A stretch of DNA of 64,000 bases from Clostridium polyendosporum (GTDB taxonomy: Bacteria; Bacillota; Clostridia; Clostridiales; Clostridiaceae), in the NCBI RefSeq assembly GCF_018332455.1, contig NZ_BOPZ01000014.1, positions 1 to 64,000 on the forward strand, read 5' to 3'. Of this stretch, positions 8,650-18,584 are shown piece after piece; the first letter of the stretch is position 1, and each line of letters opens with the position of its first letter. The notes under the pieces were generated by a model. The model saw only the letters and a list, made by a program, of their open reading frames with translations, was not told where the DNA came from and made no database searches. A program made the translations under genes and the position numbers.

Positions 8650-9754
8650 ATGATGTTAGAGCTTGAGAATCAACTTTCAAAGCTTAAAGAAATTAGAAAC
8701 ACTTTAAAAGAAATGGGGGCTTCACTTTGACATTTCTGGATTAGAAAAGCGTAATTTAGAATTAGAGCATAAGATGCAAGAACCTAATCTTTGGGATGAT
8801 ATAAATAAAGCTCAAGAGATTACTCAGGAGTCAAAGAGAATAAAGGATAAAATAGATAGATTCAATACCGTTGTATCGAGAGTTGATGATGTTGAAACTC
8901 TTTCAGAACTTATTGAAGAAGATGATGAGGAAACTGCAAGAGAAATTATAAAAGAAATTAAGAGTATTAATGACGAGATTGAGGTCTTTAGGATAGAAAT
9001 ACTTCTTTCAGCTGAATACGATAGAAATGATGTTATACTTACCCTGCATACTGGCGTAGGCGGAACAGATGCTAATGATTGGACCGAAATGTTGTTAAGA
9101 ATGTATACACGTTGGTGCGAAAAAAAGGGTTATAAGGTTGAAACTTTAGACTATCTTCCAGGTGATGAAGCAGGGGTTAAGAGCGTTACATTAAGAGTTA
9201 AGGGTGAATTTGCTTATGGATATTTAAAAGCAGAGAAAGGAATACATAGATTAGTTAGAATTTCACCGTTTAACGCTAATGGAAAAAGACAAACTTCTTT
9301 TACATCAGTAGAAGTGCTACCGGAGCTTACTCAAGAGCAGGACATAGATATTAATCCAGCAGATTTAAAAATAGATACTTATAGGGCTGGGGGAGCTGGT
9401 GGACAGCATGTAAATAAAACTGAATCGGCGATAAGAATAACACATATACCTACTGGAATTGTGGTACAATGTCAAAATGAAAGAAGTCAATTTTCTAATA
9501 GGGATACTGCAATGGGAATGCTTAAGGCTAAATTAATTGAACTTAAGGAAAGATCACATAAGGAAAAAATTGAAGATTTAACTGGTGAACTTAAGGATAT
9601 AGGATGGGGAAGTCAAATAAGATCCTATGTATTCCATCCATATTCTTTAGTTAAGGATCATAGAACTGGAACAGAAACTTCTAATGTACAGGGTGTTATG
9701 GACGGAGAGTTAGATGCTTTTATTATATCTTTTCTTAATAGAGAAACAAAATAG
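8650..9754 (+). CDS. prfB: Peptide chain release factor 2, with programmed +1 frameshift
   Basis: RF2 reads UAA and UGA and triggers peptide release. Two reading frames join: 8650-8727 (26 codons) and, after skipping one base, 8729-9754, giving about 367 residues, the normal length. The second part holds the RF2 stop-recognition tripeptide S-P-F (in R-I-S-P-F-N-A-N-G) and the catalytic GGQ at residues 250-252. AGGGGTGAT precedes the ATG at 8650; a second ATG follows directly at 8653. The in-frame TGA at 8728-8730 makes synthesis self-limiting, because plentiful RF2 terminates there and scarce RF2 permits the shift. A frame beginning at ATG 8774 would give only a truncated protein. Confidence 0.95.
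8714..8731 (+). promoter_or_regulatory. RF2 autoregulatory frameshift site
   Basis: The order is an internal Shine-Dalgarno-like GGGGG, a short spacer, then CTT-TGA-C. This is the canonical RF2 slippery site, in which the CTT-decoding tRNA moves by +1 at a UGA followed by C. The spacer reads GCTTCA rather than the commoner GTAT type, so the internal site lies slightly further upstream than in Escherichia coli. Confidence 0.9.
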
Positions 9755-9770
9755 TTAAATAAATAAAAGT

Positions 9771-9812
9771 AGCCTATATTCTAAATTACTTAGTAATTTA
9801 GAATATAGGCTT
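9771..9812. terminator. Terminator between prfB and the M28 peptidase
   Basis: A long perfect stem beginning AGCCTATATTCTAAATT and closing with its complement, T-rich beyond. It can serve both convergent genes. Confidence 0.8.
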
Positions 9813-9879
9813 TCAACTTTATTTAAACAATATTTTTAAGATATCTTAATTTATGTTTACTAATTCTTTAACATTAAGT

Positions 9880-11223
9880 CTATTCTACTTTCTTAATATT
9901 TATGAATAGCAGTGAGAAAAAAAATATACAAGATAATACCCCAGATGACAAAAGGATTCTTTTACTATAAATAAACATAGGTGAATAGGTATAAGCATAA
10001 GAAGATATTTCACTCCATACTACTTTATATGCTCTATCTATAGCAGATTTACTTATAAATTCAGCTTTATCATCAGGAGTGTGTATCCTAGAAAAATCTG
10101 CATCACATAAAGATATTGCATCTATACCTTGATTTATGAAACTAGCATGGTCAGATGCATCTTCAAATTCAATTAAATAATCTACTGAAGTTTTTTTGCA
10201 GTAATTCTGAATATCTGATAAAAGAACACTTCTAGGTGCATTTTTTCCACTCATAATTGTTAGAGGTATTGCATTGTTACTACCAATCATATCAAAATTT
10301 ATTGCTTTTCCACCTAGTAAATAAGAAGCATTGTCATCCACAAAGGCTTTGGAGCCCAAAAGACCAAATTCCTCAGCATTAAAGGCTGCTATAATTATAT
10401 CCCTATCTGGAGGTAATATTGATGAAAGGTAACGAGCTAATTCTAGTAAGAAAGCAGTGCCTGAAGCATTGTCTAAAGCTCCACTATAAATATTACCTGA
10501 TAGATCCTCACCTAAATGGTCAAAATGGCAGGATAGTACTAGTGGAGGAAGTTTAGAATTTACACCTTTTATTACTCCTATAACATTATAAATATTAGTT
10601 TTTTGAACTTCATAAGGAATAAAACACTTTATAGAGTAACCTTTTTTACTATAAGTTATTAAATCGTCATATACTTTTGGAGTTATCAAAATAGGCATAT
10701 CAGAGCGATAATCAGAGATGAAGGAGCTTCTAAACTTAAAGTTGTCATTAGCTATTATAAATCTGAAGCTTTTACTATCTTGTATAATATCTATGCCACC
10801 AGCATAAATTCTAATCTCATCTTTTGGAGTAGTTTGAAGGTTGTTAGTACGGAAATTTAAAAAGCTATCTTTGAAATCTTTGCCATATTCATATTCTTTA
10901 ACTATTTTTCCACTTTTATTTAATATTTCAAGCATGGGACTTCCGTTAATTTGAATAGGAGCATATACTTGGAAAGGATCTAAATAATCTTGTTTTTGCG
11001 GAGAAACATTAATTTTTTTAAAGTAATTTTTTATGTACTCACTAACAATTCTGTTTTCAAGAGTACCGGCAAGTCTTCCTTTAAATCTATCGGAAGAAAG
11101 ATATTTGATGTTTTTAATTACATTTGTATCATCAAATGATTTTAGTGATATAGAAAAAATAAAGGATAAGTTGAAGATTAGTACTGTAATAACTAATAAA
11201 AAGGTTAATAATTGTTTTCTCAT
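9880..11223 (-). CDS. Membrane-anchored M28-family zinc aminopeptidase
   Basis: M28 peptidases are two-zinc exopeptidases, often secreted. A hydrophobic segment at residues 5-27 acts as signal or anchor, and a second one near 423-442 precedes a short charged end, so the enzyme is probably held at the membrane facing outward. The metal-site motifs are clear: S-C-H-F-D-H-L-G-E near 231-239, S-G-A-L-D-N-A-S-G near 247-255, A-F-N-A-E-E-F-G near 280-287, and a late S-D-H-A-S-F. The 447-residue length suits the family. It is transcribed toward prfB. Substrate specificity cannot be read. Confidence 0.85.
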   Translation of the reverse strand: MRKQLLTFLLVITVLIFNLSFIFSISLKSFDDTNVIKNIKYLSSDRFKGRLAGTLENRIVSEYIKNYFKKINVSPQKQDYLDPFQVYAPIQINGSPMLEILNKSGKIVKEYEYGKDFKDSFLNFRTNNLQTTPKDEIRIYAGGIDIIQDSKSFRFIIANDNFKFRSSFISDYRSDMPILITPKVYDDLITYSKKGYSIKCFIPYEVQKTNIYNVIGVIKGVNSKLPPLVLSCHFDHLGEDLSGNIYSGALDNASGTAFLLELARYLSSILPPDRDIIIAAFNAEEFGLLGSKAFVDDNASYLLGGKAINFDMIGSNNAIPLTIMSGKNAPRSVLLSDIQNYCKKTSVDYLIEFEDASDHASFINQGIDAISLCDADFSRIHTPDDKAEFISKSAIDRAYKVVWSEISSYAYTYSPMFIYSKRILLSSGVLSCIFFFSLLFINIKKVE

Positions 11224-11376
11224 CTTTTACTCCTAACAATTGTTATATTAAATTTTATGAATATAATAAGAAGGATATTCAAAAGTTGCATGGAAATAAT
11301 TAGTTTAACTAGCCTTGAATTAATTAATAATACTACTATAATTATATTTATGTATTTTAAGCATCAGGAGGGAAGT

Positions 11377-13542
11377 ATGAATAATATTATTGAGGTTTTG
11401 GAGAGAGAACTTAATATAAAAAGTTATCAAGTAGAGAATGTAATAAAGCTTTTAGATGAAGGTAATACCGTTCCATTTATTGCGAGATATAGAAAAGAAC
11501 AAACTGGTGGATTATCTGATGAAGTTTTAAGAAAACTGTTTGAAAGGCTTACATATTTAAGGAATCTTCAGCAAAGAAAAGAAGATGTTATTAGACTAAT
11601 AGAAGATCAAGGAAATTTAACAGATGAACTAAAAGATCAGATTATAAAGTGTGAAACACTAACGGAAATTGAAGATATTTATCGACCATTTAAGCCTAAA
11701 AAAAGAACGAGAGCTACTATTGCTATAGAAAAGGGACTTAAGCCTTTAGCAGACTTAATAATATCTGGAGAGTTTAAAGGTGATATAGAAGAGAAAGCTA
11801 GGGAATTTATAAATGAAGAAAAGGAAGTAAAAACAATAGAAGAGATTCTTCAAGGAGCAATGGATATTATAAGTGAAATGATATCTGATGAAGCGGTATA
11901 TAGAAAATGGATAAGAGATTTTGTGCAAAGAGATGGGTTGATTGAAACTAAAGGTTCAAGTAAAGAAACTACACCATATGAAATGTACTATGATTATAAG
12001 GAATCAGTAAGAACTATACCTTCTCATAGAATACTTGCCATTAATAGAGGAGAAAAAGAAAAGGTACTTTCAGTTAAGATTACTGTACCTGAAGATAAAA
12101 TACTAACCTATTTAAATAACAGATGTTTAAAGGATAATAATATAACAGATAGGTATGTACAAGAATGTGTTAAGGATTCCTTAAAGAGATTAATTTACCC
12201 TTCAATTGAAAGAGAGATAAGAAATGATCTAACAGATAAAGGTGAGCAGGGAGCTATAGAAATATTCAAAGCTAATTTGAAGGCTCTTTTAATGCAATCA
12301 CCTATAAAAGGTAAGGTTGTTATGGGGTTTGATCCAGGATTTAGAACAGGATGTAAGGTAGCAGTATTAGATGATACAGGAAAATTTTTAGAGAAGGTTA
12401 CAGTATTCCCTACATTACCTAAAAATGATGTTGAAGGAACAATTAAAGTATTAAAGGAGCTTATTTATAAATATAATGTAGATGTAATTTCCTTAGGAAA
12501 TGGTACTGCATCAAGAGAATCAGAGGAAGTAATTTCAAAAATGATTTCTGAGATAAAGAGGGAAAGTAGCAAGGAAGTATATTATGTTATAGTTTCTGAG
12601 GCGGGAGCTTCAGTTTATTCTGCTTCTGAGTTAGCTGCGAAAGAATATCCAGATTTAGATGTAACCATAAGAGGAGCTATTTCTATAGGAAGAAGACTTC
12701 AAGATCCATTAGCTGAGCTTGTTAAGATAGATCCAAAGTCTATAGGGGTAGGGCAGTATCAGCATGATGTCGCACAAAAAAAGCTAGATGAGTCTCTTAA
12801 AGGAGTAGTGGAGGATTGTGTTAACAGTGTAGGGGTAGATTTGAATGTAGCAACACCATCCCTTCTTAGTTATGTTTCAGGAATAAATTCAGCATTGGCT
12901 CAAAATATAGTAATTTATAGAGAAGAAAATGGAAAGTTTAAGAATAGAAAGGAGCTTCTCAAGGTTAAGAGGTTAGGGCAAAAAGCATTTGAACAATGTG
13001 CAGGGTTCTTAAGAGTTATGGAAAGTGATGAACCACTAGACAATACTTCAGTTCATCCAGAATCCTATGTAGCTGCAGGAGCTCTAATGAAGAAGCTTAA
13101 ATACACTGGTGATGATTTAAGAAAAGGAAAAATTCAGGATATAGATGAAAAAATAAAGGCTGTAGGGCTTAAGAATTTAGCGAAAGAACTTGCGGTTGGA
13201 GAACCAACTTTAGTTGACATTATCAAAGAAATTAAGAAGCCAGGAAGAGATCCTAGGGAAGAGTTGCCAAAACCTATATTTAAGTCAGGTGTAATAGAAC
13301 TAAAGGATCTAAAACCAAGCATGATATTAATGGGAACAGTAAGAAATGTTTCTGATTTTGGAGCATTTGTAGATATAGGAGTTCATCAAGATGGTTTAGT
13401 TCATAAGAGTCAGATGGCAGACAGATTTGTAAGGCATCCTTTAGATGTGGTTAAGGTAGGAGATATTATAGAAGTAAGAATTCTTGAGGTTGATGAGAAG
13501 AGAAAGAGAATATCTCTTTCAATGAAGAAAGATGTTAAATAA
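11377..13542 (+). CDS. tex: Tex family RNA-binding transcription accessory protein
   Basis: Tex proteins are widespread nucleic-acid-binding proteins related to eukaryotic Spt6. The 721 residues show the usual order: N-terminal helical domain, a YqgF-like RNase H fold (V-M-G-F-D-P-G-F-R-T-G-C-K near 315-327), helix-hairpin-helix region (N-S-A-L-A-Q-N-I-V near 505), and a C-terminal S1 domain (G-T-V-R-N-V-S-D-F-G-A-F-V near 651-663). I start at ATG 11377 behind GGAGGG; the frame is open further upstream to 11212 but without a ribosome site. The next transcript, ribU, starts from its own promoter 12 bases downstream. Confidence 0.93.
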   Translation: MNNIIEVLERELNIKSYQVENVIKLLDEGNTVPFIARYRKEQTGGLSDEVLRKLFERLTYLRNLQQRKEDVIRLIEDQGNLTDELKDQIIKCETLTEIEDIYRPFKPKKRTRATIAIEKGLKPLADLIISGEFKGDIEEKAREFINEEKEVKTIEEILQGAMDIISEMISDEAVYRKWIRDFVQRDGLIETKGSSKETTPYEMYYDYKESVRTIPSHRILAINRGEKEKVLSVKITVPEDKILTYLNNRCLKDNNITDRYVQECVKDSLKRLIYPSIEREIRNDLTDKGEQGAIEIFKANLKALLMQSPIKGKVVMGFDPGFRTGCKVAVLDDTGKFLEKVTVFPTLPKNDVEGTIKVLKELIYKYNVDVISLGNGTASRESEEVISKMISEIKRESSKEVYYVIVSEAGASVYSASELAAKEYPDLDVTIRGAISIGRRLQDPLAELVKIDPKSIGVGQYQHDVAQKKLDESLKGVVEDCVNSVGVDLNVATPSLLSYVSGINSALAQNIVIYREENGKFKNRKELLKVKRLGQKAFEQCAGFLRVMESDEPLDNTSVHPESYVAAGALMKKLKYTGDDLRKGKIQDIDEKIKAVGLKNLAKELAVGEPTLVDIIKEIKKPGRDPREELPKPIFKSGVIELKDLKPSMILMGTVRNVSDFGAFVDIGVHQDGLVHKSQMADRFVRHPLDVVKVGDIIEVRILEVDEKRKRISLSMKKDVK

Positions 13543-13554
13543 ATACAAACGTTA

Positions 13555-13583
13555 TTGTCAAGATATAAACAAACATATATAAT
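13555..13583 (+). promoter_or_regulatory. Promoter of the FMN riboswitch-ribU transcript
   Basis: TTGTCA, 17 bases, then a perfect TATAAT; predicted start near 13590, just ahead of the riboswitch. Confidence 0.75.
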
Positions 13584-13604
13584 GGTACTATAATTAAATA
13601 GAAT

Positions 13605-13714
13605 TATCTTCAGGGCGGGGTGTAATTCCCCACCGGCGGTATAGCCCGCGAGCCTTATAGGCATGATTCGGTGAAACTCCGAAGTCGACAGTAAAGTCTG
13701 GATGGAAGAAGGTA
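13605..13714 (+). ncRNA. FMN riboswitch (RFN element)
   Basis: The conserved blocks appear in order: TTCAGGGCGGGGTG, CCCCACCGGCGGT, AGCCCGCGAGC, TGATTCGGTGAAACTCCG, and CCGAAGTCGACAGTAAAGTC ending in GGATGGAAGAAGG. The aptamer binds flavin mononucleotide. The terminator at 13743 lies 29 bases beyond it and ribU follows, so ligand binding should stop transcription before the riboflavin transporter gene. Confidence 0.97.
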
Positions 13715-13742
13715 AAGCATTAGAATTATTCTGTATTTACGC

Positions 13743-13772
13743 CCTGATGATTATTATCATCAGGGTTTTTAT
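13743..13772 (+). terminator. Riboswitch-controlled terminator before ribU
   Basis: CCCTGATGAT pairs with ATCATCAGGG and is followed by TTTTT. Its CCCTGA arm resembles the complement of the aptamer's opening TCAGGG, giving an obvious way to switch between antitermination and termination. Confidence 0.85.
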
Positions 13773-13836
13773 AATTTATTAAATATAATTTTAATACTAA
13801 GCTCCAGGAGATAAAAAAATTTTAGGAGGGGTTAAC

Positions 13837-14436
13837 TTGAAACAATCATTAGTAAGAAGATCAAGTATTAATACACAAATCAAAATAGCACTTTTAGGTG
13901 CAATTTCATTTATCTTAATGTACTTCGATTTTCCACTACCGTTTTTTCCAACATTCTTAAAAATTGACTTAAGTGATATACCTGCTTTGATTGGTACTTT
14001 TGCATTAGGACCTGTAGCGGGAATTATAATAGAATTTATTAAGAATTTACTTTATACATTAATAAAAGGTTCTGCTTCAGGTTTTATAGGTGAATTTGCT
14101 AACTTTTCAATCGGAGCTGTATGGATGATTGTAGCAGGCGTGATTTATAAGCAAAACAAATCTAGAAAAAATGCAGTAATTGCTTTAGCAGCAGGTTTTG
14201 TAGCTATGTCAGTATTTGCTTCGTTATTAAACTACTTTTTATTAATTCCAATGTACTCAAGACTTTTTCACATGAACTTTGGAAATATATCAGTTCTGAT
14301 AGCTACAGCAATACTTCCATTTAACTTAATTAAGGGTGGAATAGTTTCACTTGGTACTTTAGCATTATATAAAAAGATGTCTCCATTAATTCATAGGGAA
14401 GCTCTTATAGAAAGTAGGGAAGAGATTTCTAGATAA
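13837..14436 (+). CDS. ribU: Riboflavin ECF transporter substrate-binding subunit RibU
   Basis: RibU is the membrane S-component that captures riboflavin and works with the shared ECF energising module, which is not in this window. The 199 residues are mostly hydrophobic with about six membrane segments; the start of the protein (I-K-I-A-L-L-G-A-I-S-F-I-L) and the D-L-S-D-I-P-A-L-I-G-T-F segment after the first helix are typical. The start is TTG at 13837 behind GGAGGGG. The upstream FMN riboswitch fixes the substrate with good confidence: FMN abundance shuts off uptake. Confidence 0.93.
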   Translation: MKQSLVRRSSINTQIKIALLGAISFILMYFDFPLPFFPTFLKIDLSDIPALIGTFALGPVAGIIIEFIKNLLYTLIKGSASGFIGEFANFSIGAVWMIVAGVIYKQNKSRKNAVIALAAGFVAMSVFASLLNYFLLIPMYSRLFHMNFGNISVLIATAILPFNLIKGGIVSLGTLALYKKMSPLIHREALIESREEISR

Positions 14437-14540
14437 TAAACTTAAGGGTATAAGGTTATCTTATAGTTTTTTAAAAGGGAAATATATTAAATTCATTCTA
14501 TGAATAAATAGTTGTAGTTTCTATCTAATAATAGAGGAAG

Positions 14541-14587
14541 ATGTAACTCGGCCAAAAAGGAGTTTGTGGCTGAGTTACATTTTTTTA
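14541..14587 (+). terminator. Terminator after ribU
   Basis: ATGTAACTCGGCCA pairs with TGGCTGAGTTACAT around a 12-base loop and is followed by seven Ts. The remainder of 14588-14783 holds no other element I can support. Confidence 0.85.
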
Positions 14588-14795
14588 TGAAATTTTTTCA
14601 GTATTTTTTTTAAAAATGAATAATAAGATAAAAAAGAATAGGAAGGCTAGAAACAAGAAAATAACTATTTTAAAAGAAAAATGATATTTATTATTAGGAG
14701 ATGATTGCTATTAAATAGGGATTGTTTATAAAATTAGTTGATAGGTGGGTTTGGGCGAAGAGTTATCAGTATTTTATTTAAATGAGGTGTTTAAA

Positions 14796-16472
14796 TTGAA
14801 ATATAATATTTTAATTGGTGGTAGTGCTGGTCAAGGTATGGATACGGTCGGTAATTTTATTGAAACAGCTATTAAGAATAGTGGATTTTATGTTTTTTCC
14901 AACAAAGACTATATGTCAAGAGTGAGAGGTGGACATAATTTCATACAAATTCGTTTTGGTGATGAGCAAATTCTTTCACATGATAATCAGATAGATTTAA
15001 TGCTTGCACTAGACAGTGATACAGTTGAGATCCATAAGGAAAGCCTTAAGGACAATGGAATTATAATCGTTGATGAAAGCATAAAAGCTGAAGAAAAAAG
15101 ATTAATAAGCTTTCCTTTGATTAGAAAGGCAAAGGAGATAGGGCTTTCAAAAGCATTTACTTTCGTAGCTGCTGGTGTAGTCTTAAAGTATTTTGGTATA
15201 GGTGGAGAATTTGAGAAATTATTAGAAAAAAAGTTTCCACAAGTTCTAAAGGATAAAAATATACAAGCTATTAAAATGGGATATAATCTCATTGAAAGCA
15301 AGTATAGTTTAGTAAGCAAAAATATGAGTGATCATATCTTAATAAATGGAAATACTGCTATAGCATTGGGTGCTTTAGCTGGAGGTCTTTCATTCTATTC
15401 AGGATATCCAATGACACCAGCGACAAGTATTATGACATATCTTTCTAAAAAACAAGTAGAAGCTGGAATTGTTGTTGAGCAGGTTGAAGATGAGATAAGT
15501 GCGATAAATATGGCTATTGGAGCATCATATGCAGGGGCAAGAGCTATGACAGGATCATCTGGAGGAGGGTTTGCCTTGATGGTTGAAGCTTTAGGACTTG
15601 CAGGTATAACTGAAATACCGTTGGTAGTTGTAGATTCTCAAAGACCAGGTCCAGCTACAGGGCTTCCAACCAGAACTGAACAAAGTGATTTAAGCTTTAT
15701 ATTAACAGCATCACATGGAGAGTTCCCTAGGATTGTTATGAGTATTAGGAATGCTGAAGATGCATTTTATAAAACATTTAAAGCATTGAATTTAGCAGAT
15801 AAATATCAAACGGTAGTATTGTTACTAACAGATCAGTATATCGCAGATTCAAATGCAACAATACTAAAGTATGATCTAAACTCACTAAAAATTGAAAGGT
15901 ATATATCTAGTGGCGAGCACTTGCAGAGTGGAGAGGAATATAGAAGATACCAAATTACTGAAAGTGGGATATCACCAAGGTTAATTCCAGGAAAAGTAAA
16001 AGGACAAATTGTTTTGATTGATAGTGATGAGCATACAGAGTATTCTCATATTACAGAAAGTTCGCAGGTAAGAAATGAGCAAATGGAGAAGAGAATGAAG
16101 AAGTTAAATTCTATAAAAAATGAATTAGAAGAGCCTGAGTATTTTGGAGATGAGAAAATAGATATTCTTCTTGTAGGATGGGGTTCAACCTATGGTGCTT
16201 TTAAAGAAGCAATTGAATTATTAAATAAAGACGGAGTTAAGGTGGGAGCACTTAGTTATGGAGACTTGTTACCATTGCCTGATAGGAAGTTAAGAAAATA
16301 TAGAGATATAGCTAGAAAAGTAATAAATGTTGAACAAAATTTTACAGGTCAGCTTGGTAAGCTTATTACACAAGAAACAGGTATTCTAATGGATTCGAGT
16401 ATTTTAAAGTATGATGGAAGACAATTAACAGCTGAAGAAATATATAGAAGAGTAAAAAAGGTGGTGGATTAA
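14796..16472 (+). CDS. korA: 2-oxoacid:ferredoxin oxidoreductase, fused gamma-alpha subunit
   Basis: This subunit and its neighbour interconvert a 2-oxoacid plus CoA with the acyl-CoA, CO2 and reduced ferredoxin. The N-terminal gamma domain ([11 protein letters not shown], residues 5-15, to about 180) is fused to an alpha domain beginning near 190 ([15 protein letters not shown]). I chose TTG 14796 because GAGGTG lies six bases before it and the protein then begins like its family; a GTG at 14745 has no ribosome site. The layout is that of KorA or the related VorA-like enzymes; the actual 2-oxoacid is not clear. Confidence 0.88.
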   Translation: MKYNILIGGSAGQGMDTVGNFIETAIKNSGFYVFSNKDYMSRVRGGHNFIQIRFGDEQILSHDNQIDLMLALDSDTVEIHKESLKDNGIIIVDESIKAEEKRLISFPLIRKAKEIGLSKAFTFVAAGVVLKYFGIGGEFEKLLEKKFPQVLKDKNIQAIKMGYNLIESKYSLVSKNMSDHILINGNTAIALGALAGGLSFYSGYPMTPATSIMTYLSKKQVEAGIVVEQVEDEISAINMAIGASYAGARAMTGSSGGGFALMVEALGLAGITEIPLVVVDSQRPGPATGLPTRTEQSDLSFILTASHGEFPRIVMSIRNAEDAFYKTFKALNLADKYQTVVLLLTDQYIADSNATILKYDLNSLKIERYISSGEHLQSGEEYRRYQITESGISPRLIPGKVKGQIVLIDSDEHTEYSHITESSQVRNEQMEKRMKKLNSIKNELEEPEYFGDEKIDILLVGWGSTYGAFKEAIELLNKDGVKVGALSYGDLLPLPDRKLRKYRDIARKVINVEQNFTGQLGKLITQETGILMDSSILKYDGRQLTAEEIYRRVKKVVD

Positions 16473-17335
16473 TGTTAGAATTAAAATTATATAATTCAAA
16501 AGATGAAAATGCATGGTGTCCTGGATGTGGGAATTTCTCGATACTTGATGCTATAAAGAAGGTTGTGGCTGAGCTCGAAATACTACCTGAAAACTTAGTT
16601 ATGGTTTCAGGTATTGGTCAAGCAGCAAAAACACCTCATTATATTAAAGCTAATGGTTTCAATGGACTTCATGGAAGAGCTTTACCACCAGCTCAGGCTA
16701 TTAAAATAGCAAATCATGAATTGAAGGTAATAGTAACATCTGGCGAGGGGGATACTTATGGAGAAGGCGGGAATCATTTTCTCCATAATATAAGAAGAAA
16801 TATTGATATGGTACACCTTGTGCATGACAATCAGATATATGGTCTTACAAAAGGGCAGGGGTCACCTACAACTTCAAAGGGGCAAATAACATCTATGCAG
16901 TTTGATGGAGTGATTGTTGAGCCACTAAATCCAATTGCACTCGCAATTACATTAGGTGCTACTTTCGTTGCTAGAGCTTTTTCTGGTGATAATGGGCATC
17001 TTGTTAAGATGATAAAAGCAGCAATGAATCATAAGGGATATGCGTTAATAGATATTTTGCAGCCTTGTATTAGCTTTAATAAGGTTAATACATTTAAATG
17101 GTATAAAGATAGGGTTTATTATTTGGGTGAAAATTACAACTCTTATGATAAGTTTGAGGCATATAAAAAAGCTCAAGAATTTGGAGATGAGGGGATTCCA
17201 CTTGGAATCATTTATAAGGAAGATGGGAGAGACACATATCATGATTTACACCCATCATTAAGAAGAGGGGCTGTTTTGGTTGATAGGAAATGGGAACCAA
17301 AGGATACTGAAAAATTTATAAGTGAATTTATATAA
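16472..17335 (+). CDS. korB: 2-oxoacid:ferredoxin oxidoreductase, beta (thiamine diphosphate) subunit
   Basis: The beta subunit carries thiamine diphosphate and one iron-sulfur cluster. W-C-P-G-C-G (residues 16-21) gives cluster ligands, and [12 protein letters not shown] is the cofactor motif (GDGD-type, here G-E-G-D), followed by [11 protein letters not shown]. Another conserved cysteine lies in L-Q-P-C. The 287-residue length is normal. Its ATG shares one base with the korA stop (TAATG), a translational-coupling arrangement. No separate ferredoxin-like delta subunit is adjacent, which fits the two-subunit KorAB class. Confidence 0.9.
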   Translation: MLELKLYNSKDENAWCPGCGNFSILDAIKKVVAELEILPENLVMVSGIGQAAKTPHYIKANGFNGLHGRALPPAQAIKIANHELKVIVTSGEGDTYGEGGNHFLHNIRRNIDMVHLVHDNQIYGLTKGQGSPTTSKGQITSMQFDGVIVEPLNPIALAITLGATFVARAFSGDNGHLVKMIKAAMNHKGYALIDILQPCISFNKVNTFKWYKDRVYYLGENYNSYDKFEAYKKAQEFGDEGIPLGIIYKEDGRDTYHDLHPSLRRGAVLVDRKWEPKDTEKFISEFI

Positions 17336-17338
17336 TAA

Positions 17339-17388
17339 AATTGAATAGGCATTGAACCTATTCAATTTTAGTCAAATTTCACTTAGGG
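17339..17388 (-). repeat. Family A dispersed repeat, copy 5 (reverse orientation)
   Basis: Read on the minus strand it gives AAGTGAAAT, TTGACTAAAA, then a GAATAGG-TTCAATG-CCTATTC hairpin. On the plus strand that same hairpin is followed by TTTTA, so it may also end korB. Confidence 0.75.
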
Positions 17389-17402
17389 ACATAACAGCAA
17401 AT

Positions 17403-17433
17403 AAGAAATCGCGACTTAAAGTCGTGATTTCTT
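17403..17433. terminator. Bidirectional terminator between korB and rimI
   Basis: AAGAAATCGCGACTT pairs with a near-perfect complement (one G-T pair). It stands between two convergent genes. Confidence 0.7.
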
Positions 17434-17436
17434 AGC

Positions 17437-17880
17437 TTAAACCCACCTTTTCCACATTATAACAGCATCTTCCTTGTTATCTTCATAGTATTTATGTCGT
17501 ACACCTTCTTTTATGAAACCATATTTTTTATAGAGATTTTGTGCAGCAATGTTTGAAATTCGAACTTCTAAGGTCATTGCCTTAACACACTTTTCATTAC
17601 ATATATTTATCATTGAATTAAGTATTGTATTACCGATACCTTGTCCTCTATAATCAGGATGAACTGCTATATTAGTTATGTGGCCTTCATCAATTATTAT
17701 CCACATTCCACCATAACCGATTACTCTTTCATCAACTTTTGCAACAACATATGTGGCAAAATTGTTTCGTAGCTCATTTTGAAAAGAGTTTTTAGTCCAC
17801 GGGATAGCAAAAGATAATCTACTTATATCTAATACATCATCAAGACAGCTTTCATCCATAGGAATTATTTTAATATCCAT
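17437..17880 (-). CDS. rimI: Ribosomal protein alanine acetyltransferase-like GNAT enzyme
   Basis: A 147-residue GNAT acetyltransferase. The acetyl-CoA loop H-P-D-Y-R-G-Q-G-I-G near residues 78-87 and the C-terminal A-Q-N-L-Y-K-K-Y-G-F are both diagnostic. It follows tsaB with a one-base overlap and completes a tsaE-tsaB-rimI operon, a very common bacterial arrangement. RimI in Escherichia coli acetylates the N-terminus of ribosomal protein S18; the substrate here is inferred from family and context only. Confidence 0.9.
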   Translation of the reverse strand: MDIKIIPMDESCLDDVLDISRLSFAIPWTKNSFQNELRNNFATYVVAKVDERVIGYGGMWIIIDEGHITNIAVHPDYRGQGIGNTILNSMINICNEKCVKAMTLEVRISNIAAQNLYKKYGFIKEGVRHKYYEDNKEDAVIMWKRWV

Positions 17881-18584
17881 TATTCCAGCCCCATTTTTTT
17901 ATCATATTCTCTTTCAGCTTGTGATTTTCTTAAATATAAAGGAGCTGATATATTGATGTTATCTGATATTCCCTTGGAAAATTGTTTTACTCCAAGTTCT
18001 CCTAAAGAAGAAGCTCTTGTATAATTTAAATGATAAGGAGCAAAGGTTGCATTCTGAAGATGAGAATTCAAATAATCTCTATGTTTTTCTGTACCATCTC
18101 CAACAAATATTACTTTTTCGCCTTGTTTCTTTATTATATCTATAAGCTCATCTAAAGAGATGACCATATATTCTGTAAGAGGTTTAAGATTATCTTCTTC
18201 ATTTTTATAAATACAGGTATATACATTATTTCTTAATGCATCCATGATTGGACAAATAATACCTTCAAAAGGAAATACATTATAGGCAAGACCATCAAGG
18301 TTTGAAATAGATATACATGGTTTATTACTACCAAGGCTAAGTCCTTTTATGGTAGCCATTCCTATTCGTAATCCGGTGAATGAACCGGGACCCTTTGATA
18401 TAACAAATCCATCAATATCTCCAAGTGAAAGCTCATTATATTTTAATAGAGAGTCAATCATTGGCATTAAAAGAATAGAGTGTTGTTTTTTATGGTTTAA
18501 TGTTATTTCACCTAAAATACTCTCTTCAGACACTAGTGCTACAGTAGCTGCACTTGAAGATGAATCTACACTAAGTACTATCAT
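17880..18584 (-). CDS. tsaB: tRNA threonylcarbamoyladenosine synthesis protein TsaB
   Basis: TsaB is a catalytically inactive relative of TsaD that scaffolds the TsaB-TsaD-TsaE complex making t6A37 in ANN-decoding tRNAs. The N-terminus I-V-L-S-V-D-S-S-S-S-A-A-T-V-A-L is the ASKHA-fold opening, and S-K-G-P-G-S-F-T-G-L-R-I-G near residues 65-77 is the TsaB signature. The length of 234 is usual. It overlaps tsaE by four bases upstream and rimI by one base downstream. TsaD itself is not in this window. Confidence 0.95.
   Translation of the reverse strand: MIVLSVDSSSSAATVALVSEESILGEITLNHKKQHSILLMPMIDSLLKYNELSLGDIDGFVISKGPGSFTGLRIGMATIKGLSLGSNKPCISISNLDGLAYNVFPFEGIICPIMDALRNNVYTCIYKNEEDNLKPLTEYMVISLDELIDIIKKQGEKVIFVGDGTEKHRDYLNSHLQNATFAPYHLNYTRASSLGELGVKQFSKGISDNINISAPLYLRKSQAEREYDKKMGLE

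Noticed and set aside
8650-8775. prfB as a frameshifted pseudogene or sequencing error
   Set aside because: The CTT-TGA-C context with an upstream GGGGG is the known programmed site and the joined product has full length.
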